Positions 1 to 8,594 of a stretch of DNA of 64,000 nt are shown here, one piece after another. Below the pieces are notes generated by a model, which made no database searches, was not told the DNA's origin, and worked only from the letters and a program-made list of their open reading frames with translations. The DNA is from Methylorubrum suomiense (GTDB lineage: Bacteria > Pseudomonadota > Alphaproteobacteria > Rhizobiales > Beijerinckiaceae): contig NZ_BPRE01000018.1 of the NCBI RefSeq assembly GCF_022179765.1, positions 38,570 to 102,569 of the forward strand, given 5' to 3'. The position numbers and the translations under genes were made by a program. How positions within the stretch are numbered: the stretch's first letter is position 1; each line of letters starts with the position of its first letter.

Positions 1-348
1 CGTCACCACGACGACGTGGTCGCCGGTGATGTCGTTGCGCGCGCCCCAATCCATCGCGCCGCGCGCGTCGAGCGCCACCGCGTAGCCGGAGGCGTCGGCC
101 TTGGCCACATGGTCCTCCCGTGAGACCGGCTCCTCCGGCGGGGCCTCGGGCAGCGGCTGCGCGCTGTCGGCGTAGCCCTGCATGGTGATGCGTCCGCACA
201 TCCAGGCGTCGCCCCCGAGCGTGCCGTGGACTTCCTCGTAATGGGCGTCCGCATCGACCGTCTTCCAGCGCCGCACCTTGATGCGCCCGTCGACGGACGT
301 GGTCATGTGGCAGACGGTATAGGGACGGTCTGGATGGGACTCGCTCAT
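1..348 (-). CDS. RibD C-terminal/dihydrofolate reductase-like protein (partial, C-terminus missing)
   Basis: The gene runs off the left edge, so only the first 116 residues are present. The ATG at 348 opens a reading frame whose early residues carry MTTSVDGRIK (15-24) and a WMCGRITMQG stretch. These match the nucleotide-binding start of the RibD C-terminal/DHFR-like reductase fold, which reduces a ribosylamino-pyrimidine or related substrate with NADPH. Because no deaminase domain precedes it, this is a stand-alone RibD_C protein. Such proteins are often of unknown substrate, so a role in riboflavin synthesis should not be assumed. Family assignment is good; the exact reaction is unknown. Confidence 0.75.
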   Translation of the reverse strand, partial: MSESHPDRPYTVCHMTTSVDGRIKVRRWKTVDADAHYEEVHGTLGGDAWMCGRITMQGYADSAQPLPEAPPEEPVSREDHVAKADASGYAVALDARGAMDWGARNDITGDHVVVVT

Positions 349-421
349 GAAACGTCGATCCGGCTCGGTTCGGGGTTCGTCTGAACTAGAGCGACCCTGA
401 GCGATGTCCCAGCCGCGTCCG

Positions 422-646
422 TCAGCCGCGGCGGCTCATCTTGCCCGCCATGCCCTCGCAGCAGCAGCCCTTGCCGCCCTTGGAATCGGCGCGGCTCATG
501 CTCATGCCGCTCTTCATGCTCCCCTTCATATCCCCCTTGGCACAGAGGCCGGCCTTGCCCTTGGCGCCGCCGCAGCAGCTCATCGCCAGGGCCGGCGCGG
601 CGCCCAGCAGCAGCAGGGCGGCCGCACCCGCAACGAGTGTCTTCAC
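422..646 (-). CDS. Cys/Met-rich small secreted protein, candidate metal binder
   Basis: A 74-residue protein starting at a GTG with GGAGA upstream. The ATG at 739 in the same frame would add a charged stretch before the signal peptide and is less likely. Residues 1-21 form a clean signal peptide ending in APALA. The mature part of about 53 residues holds six cysteines (CC at 24-25, C35, CCC at 61-63) and seven methionines, several in an MKGSMKSGMSMS run, mixed with lysine and glycine. I know no named family with this pattern. The thiol and thioether content points to Cu(I) or another soft metal in the periplasm, which is inference. It stands alone, convergent with nothing, upstream of no metal transporter. 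Confidence 0.6.
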   Translation of the reverse strand: MKTLVAGAAALLLLGAAPALAMSCCGGAKGKAGLCAKGDMKGSMKSGMSMSRADSKGGKGCCCEGMAGKMSRRG

Positions 647-754
647 GATGTCGTCTCCGTCGGAATTTTTGGCGTCTTCGCCGTCGAGGACGCTGCACCT
701 TCCTACCGTGGCAAGGTCAAGTGCGAGGGAGACAAGCATCGTGGAAGGAAGATC

Positions 755-1723
<969 letters not shown>

Positions 1724-1933
1724 CGTCGCCGCTTTCCGCAGTCTCTTCTTCGACCTCGGCCGATCTCGCCGATCGGTTTTCCGGGTCGTCCTTCCGGGTG
1801 ACCTTGCCGGTCGTTCTCGCCCCGCCAGTCCCGGGGCGCACCATGCCCGGCGGCGGCGGGCGGCACAACGTGGTCCGCCCCGTCCGGCTCCGATAGGCTC
1901 CCCGGCCTCGAGATCGATGCGGAGACGGAACCG

Positions 1934-2386
1934 ATGGCGCGCTACGTCGCGGAGGTGGAATGGGCCTTGGGCGAGGGCGAGGATTTCGCCGCCGGCCGCT
2001 ACGGCCGCGGCCATCGCCTGCGCTTCGACGGCGGCGTGGTGCTGCCGGGCTCGGCCTCGCCCCACGTCGTCGGCAAATGGGCCGATCCGGCGGCGGTCGA
2101 TCCCGAGGAGATGCTGGTGGCGGCGCTCTCGTCCTGCCACATGCTGAGCTTCCTCCACGTCGCCCGCCTCGCCGGGTTCAGTGTCGGCGCCTACCGCGAC
2201 CGTGCGGAGGGGGCCATGGCCGAGATCGCGCCGGGGCGGCAGGCGGTGACGCGGGTGGTGCTGCACCCCGCCATCGACTGGGCCGGGTCGGCACCCGACG
2301 CGGACCGGCTGGCGGCCCTCCACGCGGAGGCGCACGCGGCCTGCTTCATCGCCAATTCGGTGCGGGCGGAGGTGATCGTCGCTTGA
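1934..2386 (+). CDS. OsmC family protein
   Basis: A 150-residue protein of the OsmC/Ohr fold, cytosolic thiol-dependent peroxidases that reduce organic hydroperoxides. The first catalytic cysteine is in ALSSCHMLSFLHVARLAG (about residue 71) and the second in HAACFIANSV near the C-terminus, the usual two-cysteine spacing of the family. The N-terminal part (VEWALGEGEDF...RYGRGH) is that of the OsmC subgroup acting as general organic hydroperoxidases, not of Ohr. It sits in front of the GlcG-like gene with about 110 bases between them, so shared transcription is possible but not shown. Confidence 0.85.
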   Translation: MARYVAEVEWALGEGEDFAAGRYGRGHRLRFDGGVVLPGSASPHVVGKWADPAAVDPEEMLVAALSSCHMLSFLHVARLAGFSVGAYRDRAEGAMAEIAPGRQAVTRVVLHPAIDWAGSAPDADRLAALHAEAHAACFIANSVRAEVIVA

Positions 2387-2494
2387 GGGCCGAGCTGCGT
2401 CCTCGTCGCGATGCGCCCTTGTGGCGATGAGCCCTTGGCGTGGCGGCGTCCGCCGGTGCATGTCCTGAGGCCGCCGCATCTTCGAGGACACGCC

Positions 2495-2932
2495 ATGACC
2501 GACCTGACGCTCGCCGCTGCCCAGACCATCGTGGCAACCGCGCTGAGGACCGCCCGCGAGCGCGATCTGAAGCCGCTCGCGGTCGTGGTCTACGACGCCC
2601 GCGGCGCCCTCAAGTGCCTCGCGGCGGAGGACGGCACCTCCCTGCGCCGCACCGAGATCGCCCGCGGCAAGGCCAACGGGGCGCTGGCGCTCGGCCTCGG
2701 CTCGCGGGCCATCGCCAAGCGGGCCGAGGAACAGCCGCATTTCGTGGCCGCGGTGAGCCATCTCGTCGGACCCGACGCCCTGGTGCCGGTGCCCGGCGGC
2801 GTGCTGATCCGCGACGCGCAAGGCCGCCTGCTCGGCGCGGTCGGCGTCTCCGGCGACACCTCGGACAACGACGAGATCTGCGCGCTCGCCGGCATCGAGG
2901 CGGCCGGACTCGCCGCCGAGACCGGCGCCTGA
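2495..2932 (+). CDS. GlcG/HbpS family heme-binding-like protein
   Basis: A 145-residue protein of the GlcG/HbpS (DUF336) fold, with the family features LTLAAAQTIVATAL at the start, AVVVYDARGALK in the middle and the conserved PVPGGVLIRDAQGRLLGAVGVSG segment. Members bind heme or small ligands, or accompany glycolate and diol metabolism. The specific role here is unknown. The start at 2495 follows a CGAGGACACGCC leader. A longer frame from 2411 is possible but does not look coding. The stop is followed after 5 bases by the GTG of the peptide-binding protein gene, so the two may be co-transcribed. Confidence 0.8.
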   Translation: MTDLTLAAAQTIVATALRTARERDLKPLAVVVYDARGALKCLAAEDGTSLRRTEIARGKANGALALGLGSRAIAKRAEEQPHFVAAVSHLVGPDALVPVPGGVLIRDAQGRLLGAVGVSGDTSDNDEICALAGIEAAGLAAETGA

Positions 2933-2937
2933 CCCGC

Positions 2938-4554
2938 GTGGCGCGGCCCGACCGACGCCGCTGGCTGCGGGGAGGCGCCGCCTTCGCCGCGGGGCTGGTG
3001 CTCCCTCCGCTCGCCGCGGGACCGGCGCGGGCGGCGGACGCGCCGGTCTATCGCCGGGGCAACGACGCGGATCCGGAGACGCTCGATCCGCACAAGACCT
3101 CGACGGTGGCCGAGGCGCATATCCTGCGCGACCTGTACGAGGGGCTGCTCACCTACGACAATCGCGGTGCCATCATCCCCGGCGCCGCCGCGCGCTGGAG
3201 CGTCTCCGACGACCGCCTGACCTACCGCTTCGCCCTGCGCCCCGACGGGCGCTGGTCGAACGGCGATCCCGTCACGGCCGAGGATTTCCTGTATTCCCTG
3301 CGCCGCATCCTCGATCCGAAGACGGCGGCGAAATACGCCGAGGTGCTGTTCCCGATCCGCGGCGCTGCCGCCGTCAATACCGGGGAAGCGCCCCCCGAGA
3401 CGCTCGGCGTGTCCGCCCCGGACCCCGGCACGGTCGAGATCGGGCTGGCCGAGCCGGTGCCCTACTTCCTCGAACTCCTGACGCACCAGACGGCCTTGCC
3501 GGTCCACCGCCCGACGCTCGCCCGCTGGGGCGACGGCTTCACCCGGCCGGGCCGCGCCGTCACCAACGGGCCCTACGCTCTGGTCGATTGGGTGCCGAAC
3601 GACCGCATCACCCTGCGGAAGAACCCGCATTTCCGCGATGCGGGCGCGATCCCGATCGAGCAGGTCGATTTCGTGCCGACCCCCGACCTCGCGGCGGCGG
3701 TGCGCCGCTACGCCGCCGGGGAGATCGACTCGCTCGCCGATCTCCCCGCCGACCAGATCGCCTCGCTGAGGGCGCGCTTCGGCGCACAGGTGCGGCTCGG
3801 GCCGGGGCTCGGCCTCCTCGCCATCGGGGTGAACACGCGCAAGAAGCCCTTCGACGACGCGCGGGTGCGCCGCGCCCTGTCGCTCGCCATAGACCGGGAG
3901 TTCCTGAGCGCCGCCGTCTGGGGCGAGACCATGGCCCCGGCCTATTCCTTCTGCCCGCCGGGTCTCGACAACGCCCTGCTCTCCCCGCTCCTGCCCGGCC
4001 GCGAGGATGGACCGATCGACCGCGAAGAGCAGGCCCTGCGCCTTCTGAGGGAGGCGGGGTTCGGCCCCGAAAACCCGTTGCGCGTCGAGTACCGGTTCAA
4101 CGTCACCGACAACAACCGCAACACCGCCATCGCCCTGGCCGATGTCTGGCGCGGCATCGGCGTGACGACCCGCTTCGTCGCCACCGACGCCAAGACCCAT
4201 TTCGCCTATCTGCGCGACGGCGGCGATTTCGACCTCGCCCGCATGTCCTGGATCGCCGACTATTCCGATCCGCAGAACTTCTTGTTTCTGCTGCGCACCG
4301 GCAACGATGGGTTCAATGCCGGGCATTGGTCGAATCCGCGCTTCGACGGGCTGCTGACGGCGGCGGCGCAGGAGCGCGACGTCGCGAGCCGCGCCCGGAT
4401 GCTGTTCGACGCGGAGGCCATCGTGCTCGACGAACTGCCCTGGATCCCGGTGCTGCATTATCGCTCGAAGGCGCTGATCTCGCCCCGGCTGCACGGCGTG
4501 CACGAGAACATCCGCAACGCCGCCCCCACCCGCTACCTCTGGCTCGATCCGTGA
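2938..4554 (+). CDS. Peptide/oligopeptide ABC transporter substrate-binding protein
   Basis: A 538-residue SBP_bac_5 (OppA/DppA) periplasmic binding protein. The N-terminus VARPDRRRWLRGG followed by a hydrophobic stretch ending in GPARA looks like a Tat or Sec signal with twin arginines. Family landmarks are DADPETLDPHKT, ILRDLYEGLL, FALRPDGRWSNGDPVTAEDF and the C-terminal LPWIPVLHY region. It would capture peptides or similar ligands for the two permeases that follow. The GTG at 2938 is chosen because it opens directly into the signal sequence; a CTG at 2929 is an alternative. The stop overlaps the GTG of the next gene (GTGA), indicating translational coupling. Confidence 0.9.
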   Translation: MARPDRRRWLRGGAAFAAGLVLPPLAAGPARAADAPVYRRGNDADPETLDPHKTSTVAEAHILRDLYEGLLTYDNRGAIIPGAAARWSVSDDRLTYRFALRPDGRWSNGDPVTAEDFLYSLRRILDPKTAAKYAEVLFPIRGAAAVNTGEAPPETLGVSAPDPGTVEIGLAEPVPYFLELLTHQTALPVHRPTLARWGDGFTRPGRAVTNGPYALVDWVPNDRITLRKNPHFRDAGAIPIEQVDFVPTPDLAAAVRRYAAGEIDSLADLPADQIASLRARFGAQVRLGPGLGLLAIGVNTRKKPFDDARVRRALSLAIDREFLSAAVWGETMAPAYSFCPPGLDNALLSPLLPGREDGPIDREEQALRLLREAGFGPENPLRVEYRFNVTDNNRNTAIALADVWRGIGVTTRFVATDAKTHFAYLRDGGDFDLARMSWIADYSDPQNFLFLLRTGNDGFNAGHWSNPRFDGLLTAAAQERDVASRARMLFDAEAIVLDELPWIPVLHYRSKALISPRLHGVHENIRNAAPTRYLWLDP

Positions 4555-5474
4555 CCGCCCTGCTCCTGCGCCGGCTGGCGCAAAGCCTGCCGACGCTATT
4601 CCTCGTGATCGCCGGCAGCTTCTTCCTGATCCGGCTCGCCCCCGGCGGCCCGTTCGATCTGGAGCGCCCGCTGCCGCCCGCCGCCATGGAGAATCTGCGC
4701 CGCGTCTACGGCCTGGACGCGTCGCTGCCCGAGCAGTTCGCCCGCTACCTCGCCGGTCTCGCCCGGGGCGATCTCGGGCCCTCCTTCACCTTCCGCGATC
4801 TCACCGTCGCCGATCTCTTCGCCCGCGGCCTGCCGGTCTCGGCGACGCTGGGGGCGCTCGCTCTGGTGCTGGCGCTGGGGCTCGGCCTCGCGCTCGGCAG
4901 TCTCGCCGCCCTCCGCCGCGGAGGGCTCGCCGACCGCTGCGTCGGGCTCATCGCCTCCCTCGGGCTCGCGGTGCCGAACTTCGTCGTCGCCCCCCTCCTT
5001 CAGATCGGGTTCGGGCTCGGGCTGGCATGGCTCCCCGTCGGCGGCTGGGGCGGGGGACATCTGAGAAACCTCGTCCTGCCGGTGATCACGCTGGCGCTCC
5101 CGCATGCCGCCGGCATCGCCCGGCTTACCCGGGCCTCGCTCGCCGAGATGCTGGTGCAGCCGCATATCCGGACGCAACGCGCCATGGGGTTTTCGCGCGG
5201 CCGCGTCGCCCGCCATGCGCTCCGCGGCGCGTTGCTGCCGGTCGTGGCCACGCTCGGCCCCCTCGCCGCCGGGCTGATGACCGGCTCGGTCGTGGTCGAG
5301 ACCATCTTCGGCCTGCCCGGCATCGGCCGCTACTTCGTCGATGGGGCGCTCAACCGCGACTACACCCTGGTGATGGGCACGGTGGTGCTGGTGGCCATCC
5401 TCGTCCTCGTCTTCAACCTGATCGCCGACATCCTGGCCGCCCTCCTCGATCCCCGCGTGAGGGCCGCCGCGTGA
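4551..5474 (+). CDS. OppB-type ABC transporter permease
   Basis: A 307-residue inner-membrane permease of the DppB/OppB class, with an N-terminal membrane helix (LAQSLPTLFLVIAGSFFLIRL) and the usual further helices. The conserved loop near GLPGIGRYFVDGALNRDYTLVMG and the EAA-like region RLTRASLAEML...RTQRAMGFS contact the transport ATPase. The GTG start overlaps the stop of the binding-protein gene by four bases. Its own stop overlaps the GTG of the partner permease the same way, so the three proteins are made as one unit. No ATPase gene lies next to it. Confidence 0.9.
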   Translation: MTALLLRRLAQSLPTLFLVIAGSFFLIRLAPGGPFDLERPLPPAAMENLRRVYGLDASLPEQFARYLAGLARGDLGPSFTFRDLTVADLFARGLPVSATLGALALVLALGLGLALGSLAALRRGGLADRCVGLIASLGLAVPNFVVAPLLQIGFGLGLAWLPVGGWGGGHLRNLVLPVITLALPHAAGIARLTRASLAEMLVQPHIRTQRAMGFSRGRVARHALRGALLPVVATLGPLAAGLMTGSVVVETIFGLPGIGRYFVDGALNRDYTLVMGTVVLVAILVLVFNLIADILAALLDPRVRAAA

Positions 5475-6556
5475 GCGCGTCGCTGGCCGCCCTCGCCCGT
5501 CGCCGCCTCGCCCGCGATCGCGGCGCCGTGGCGGCGTTGATCGCGCTGGTCGGCATCGCGCTCGCCTGCCTGATCGGCCCGTTCCTCACCGGCCATGCGC
5601 CGGAGCGGATCTATCCCGATTTCGTGCGAACCGCCCCGAGCCTGTCGGCTCATCCGACGCCCGGCGAGGTGCGCCCGGCCCTCGACAGGCTCGCCCTGCG
5701 CATGCGCGTCACCCTGGAAGACGTGCGCCCCGAGGGCGATCGTGTCCGCCTGACGCTCACGGCGCCGAAGCCCATCGACGCGCGCAACCTCGTGCTCCTC
5801 CCCCGCTCCGACCTGTTCGGGACCGCGACCGTCGTGGAGCGGTCGCCGGACGACACCAGACTCGTCGTCGAGGCGCCGGTGCGGCGTCTCCATTTCTGGC
5901 TCGGCACCGACATGCTCGGGCGCGACCTGCTCACCCGCTGCCTCGTCGCGGGCCGGATCTCGCTCCTGATCGGGCTCGTCGCGACGCTGGTCGCCCTCTC
6001 CCTGGGGGTGGCCTACGGCGCGGTCGCGGGCCTCGTCGGCGGGGGGCTCGACGCGCTGATGATGCGCGTGGTCGACATCCTCTACGCCCTGCCCTTCGTG
6101 TTCTTCGTCATCGTGCTCCTGGTGTTCTTCCGCGCCGGCCTGTGGCTGGTGCTGGTGGCGGTCGCCGCGGTCGAGTGGCTCGACATGGCCCGCATCGTCC
6201 GCACCCAGACGCTCAGCCTGAAGAGCCGCGACTTCGTCCGCGCGGCCTATGCGCTCGGGGCCGGTACGGGGACGGTGCTGGTGCGCCACGCCGTGCCCAA
6301 CACGCTCGGGCCGATCATCGCCGCCGCGACCCTGCTGGTGCCGCGGGTGATCCTCCTCGAGAGCTTCCTGTCCTTCCTCGGCCTCGGCGTGCAGGAGCCG
6401 GCGACGAGTTGGGGCGTGCTGATCGCCGAAGGGGCGCGGGCGCTGGAGGCCGCGCCCTGGATGCTCGCGGCGCCCGCGGGCCTTCTGGTGCTGACCCTGG
6501 TGGCCCTGAACCGCCTCGGCGACGGCCTGTCGGACGCCCTAGACCCGCGACTGTGA
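5471..6556 (+). CDS. OppC-type ABC transporter permease with enlarged first periplasmic region
   Basis: A 361-residue permease of the OppC/DppC class. After the first membrane helix (VAALIALVGIALACLIGPFL) comes about 100 residues of non-membrane sequence before the family motif LGTDMLGRDLLTR, which begins near residue 144. Usual members reach this motif near residue 85 by my recollection, so there is an insertion of roughly 60 residues, rich in Arg, Asp and Val. The remaining helices and the ATPase-contact loop (RTQTLSLKSRDFVRAAYALGAG) are normal, as is the end NRLGDGLSDALDPRL. It is last in the importer operon and is followed immediately by a strong hairpin. Confidence 0.9.
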   Translation: MSASLAALARRRLARDRGAVAALIALVGIALACLIGPFLTGHAPERIYPDFVRTAPSLSAHPTPGEVRPALDRLALRMRVTLEDVRPEGDRVRLTLTAPKPIDARNLVLLPRSDLFGTATVVERSPDDTRLVVEAPVRRLHFWLGTDMLGRDLLTRCLVAGRISLLIGLVATLVALSLGVAYGAVAGLVGGGLDALMMRVVDILYALPFVFFVIVLLVFFRAGLWLVLVAVAAVEWLDMARIVRTQTLSLKSRDFVRAAYALGAGTGTVLVRHAVPNTLGPIIAAATLLVPRVILLESFLSFLGLGVQEPATSWGVLIAEGARALEAAPWMLAAPAGLLVLTLVALNRLGDGLSDALDPRL

Positions 6557-6579
6557 CGTCCGTAACCCCACGGACGTCA
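6554..6579 (+). terminator. Hairpin at the end of the peptide-transporter operon
   Basis: A perfect 10-bp stem TGACGTCCGT / ACGGACGTCA with a 6-base AACCCC loop. It begins at the stop codon of the OppC-like gene. There is no U-tract after it, so it may slow or stop polymerase or protect the 3' end. Position supports a role as transcript end. Confidence 0.6.
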
Positions 6580-6684
6580 TCCCGGGGCCGCGCAGCGGAA
6601 CCCGGGATCGACCCGTGATGCGCGGCTATGAAAGGCGTCGTGGCCGATCGTGGATTCCGGGTTCCGCCATGCGGTCCCGGAATA
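6577..6684. repeat. Long imperfect inverted repeat (intergenic palindromic element)
   Basis: Two arms of about 32 bases, 6577-6609 and 6653-6684, are near reverse complements of each other, both centred on CCGCnnnGCGGAACCCGG-type sequence. They are separated by about 43 bases. The unit lies between the transporter operon and aspS and codes for nothing visible. It resembles dispersed palindromic elements of alphaproteobacterial genomes. Only this copy was noticed in the window. Confidence 0.65.
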
Positions 6685-6779
6685 GGGGTGAACGGCGCGA
6701 AAGTCGGCGGCGCGACCGCTTATCCTTGACTTCCCCCCTCCCCCGTGAATGGTGCCGGCCTCATTCTCAAGAGCCCGCC

Positions 6780-8594
6780 ATGCACCGTTACCGTACCCAC
6801 ACCTGCGGGGCGCTCCGCCCGTCCGACGTCGGCGGAAGCGTCCGCCTGTCCGGCTGGTGCCATCGCATCCGCGACCATGGCGGCGTGCTCTTCATCGACC
6901 TGCGCGACCATTACGGCCTGACGCAGTGCGTGATCGACACCGATTCCAAGGCCTTCAAGGCGGCCGAAATCGTCCGCTCGGAGTGGGTGATCCGCATCGA
7001 TGGGCGCGTCCGCACTCGGCCCGCGGGCACCGAGAACCCGGACCTGCCGACGGGGGCCGTCGAGGTCTATATCGACGATCTCGAAGTGCTCGGGCCCGCG
7101 GGCGAACTGCCGCTCCAGGTCTTCGGCGATCAGGAATATCCGGAGGAGACGCGGCTCAAGTACCGCTTCCTGGATCTGCGCCGGGAGAAGCTGCACGCCA
7201 ACATCATGAAGCGCGGCGCGATCGTCGATTCGCTCCGCCGCCGCATGCGCGAGGGCGGCTTCTTCGAGTTCCAGACGCCGATTCTGACCGCCTCGTCGCC
7301 CGAAGGCGCCCGCGACTACCTCGTCCCGTCGCGGGTCCATCCCGGAAAGTTCTACGCGCTGCCGCAGGCCCCGCAGCAGTTCAAGCAGCTCACGATGATC
7401 GCGGGCTTCGACCGCTACTTCCAGATCGCGCCCTGTTTTCGCGATGAAGATGCCCGCGCCGACCGCTCGCCGGGCGAGTTCTACCAGCTCGATATCGAGA
7501 TGAGCTTCGTCACGCAGGAGGACGTGTTCCAGGCGGTCGAGCCGGTGCTGCGCGGCGTGTTCGAGGAATTCGCCAACGGCAAGCGCGTCACGAAGGAATT
7601 CCCGCGCATCACCTACGCCGACGCGATGCTGAAATACGGCGTCGACAAGCCGGATCTGCGCAACCCGCTGATCATCGCCGACGTCACCGACGAGTTCGCC
7701 GAGGACGCGGTCGAGTTCAAGGCGTTCAAGGGCGTCATCAAGGCGGGCGGCGTCGTGCGCGCGATTCCCGCCACGGGGGCCGCTGGCCAGCCCCGCTCGT
7801 TCTTCGACAAGCTCAACGACTGGGCCCGCTCCGAGGGCGCGCCGGGCCTGGGCTACATCGTGTTCGAGGAGGAGGGCGGCGCGCTCACCGGCAAGGGGCC
7901 GATCGCCAAGTTCATCCCCGCCGATATCCAGGCGCGGATCGCCGCGAAAGCCGGCGCCAAGGCGGGCGACGCGGTGTTCTTCGCCGCCGGGACCGAGGCC
8001 AAGGCCGCCGGCCTCGCCGGCAAGGCGCGCATCCGCATCGGCGACGAATTGAACCTGTCGGATAAGGACCAGTTCGCGTTCTGCTGGGTCGTCGACTTCC
8101 CGATGTACGAGTGGAACGAGGAGGAGAAGCGCATCGACTTCTCCCACAACCCGTTCTCGATGCCCAATTTCGAGCGCGAGGACTTCCTGGCGCTCGGCGA
8201 GGCGGATTCCGAGAAGATCCTCGGGATCAAGGCGTTCCAGTACGACATCGTCTGCAACGGCATCGAGCTGTCGTCCGGCGCCATCCGGAACCACCGCCCC
8301 GACGTGATGGAGAAGGCGTTCGCCATCGCGGGCTACGGCCGCGACGTGCTGGAGGAGAAGTTCGGCGGCATGCTGAACGCCCTGCGCCTCGGCGCCCCGC
8401 CGCACGGCGGCATCGCGCCGGGCGTCGACCGCATCGTCATGCTGCTCTGCGAGGAGCCGAACATCCGCGAGGTCGTGCTGTTCCCGATGAACCAGCGCGC
8501 CGAGGACCTGATGATGGGCGCCCCCGCCGAGGTCACGCCGAAGCAGCTGCGCGAGCTGCGTATCCGGCTGAACCTGCCCGAGAAGAAGGGGTGA
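6780..8594 (+). CDS. aspS: Aspartyl-tRNA synthetase
   Basis: A 604-residue class IIb synthetase that charges tRNA-Asp. The N-terminal OB-fold anticodon domain contains GWCHRIRDHGGVLFIDLRD (25-43). Motif 2 is seen in CFRDEDARADRSPGEFYQLD, the bacterial insertion domain follows, and motif 3 is in GGIAPGVDRIVMLL near the end. The RDHGG form, in place of the RDLGS form of E. coli, is found in non-discriminating enzymes that also charge tRNA-Asn for later amidation. That reading is inference. The ATG at 6780 follows CAAGAG and begins the conserved domain; an upstream in-frame extension is rejected. Its stop overlaps the GTG of the glycosyltransferase gene. Confidence 0.97.
   Translation: MHRYRTHTCGALRPSDVGGSVRLSGWCHRIRDHGGVLFIDLRDHYGLTQCVIDTDSKAFKAAEIVRSEWVIRIDGRVRTRPAGTENPDLPTGAVEVYIDDLEVLGPAGELPLQVFGDQEYPEETRLKYRFLDLRREKLHANIMKRGAIVDSLRRRMREGGFFEFQTPILTASSPEGARDYLVPSRVHPGKFYALPQAPQQFKQLTMIAGFDRYFQIAPCFRDEDARADRSPGEFYQLDIEMSFVTQEDVFQAVEPVLRGVFEEFANGKRVTKEFPRITYADAMLKYGVDKPDLRNPLIIADVTDEFAEDAVEFKAFKGVIKAGGVVRAIPATGAAGQPRSFFDKLNDWARSEGAPGLGYIVFEEEGGALTGKGPIAKFIPADIQARIAAKAGAKAGDAVFFAAGTEAKAAGLAGKARIRIGDELNLSDKDQFAFCWVVDFPMYEWNEEEKRIDFSHNPFSMPNFEREDFLALGEADSEKILGIKAFQYDIVCNGIELSSGAIRNHRPDVMEKAFAIAGYGRDVLEEKFGGMLNALRLGAPPHGGIAPGVDRIVMLLCEEPNIREVVLFPMNQRAEDLMMGAPAEVTPKQLRELRIRLNLPEKKG

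Noticed and set aside
1724..2821. Long N-terminal extension of the UDP-glucuronate decarboxylase frame
   Set aside because: It runs antisense through the OsmC and GlcG-like genes and has no family support; the enzyme starts at its Rossmann motif.
2590..4503. 637-codon open frame on the minus strand opposite the peptide-binding protein gene
   Set aside because: It is the antisense shadow of a recognised gene. In GC-rich DNA such frames are common, and its product is Arg/Gly/Asp-rich without any domain.
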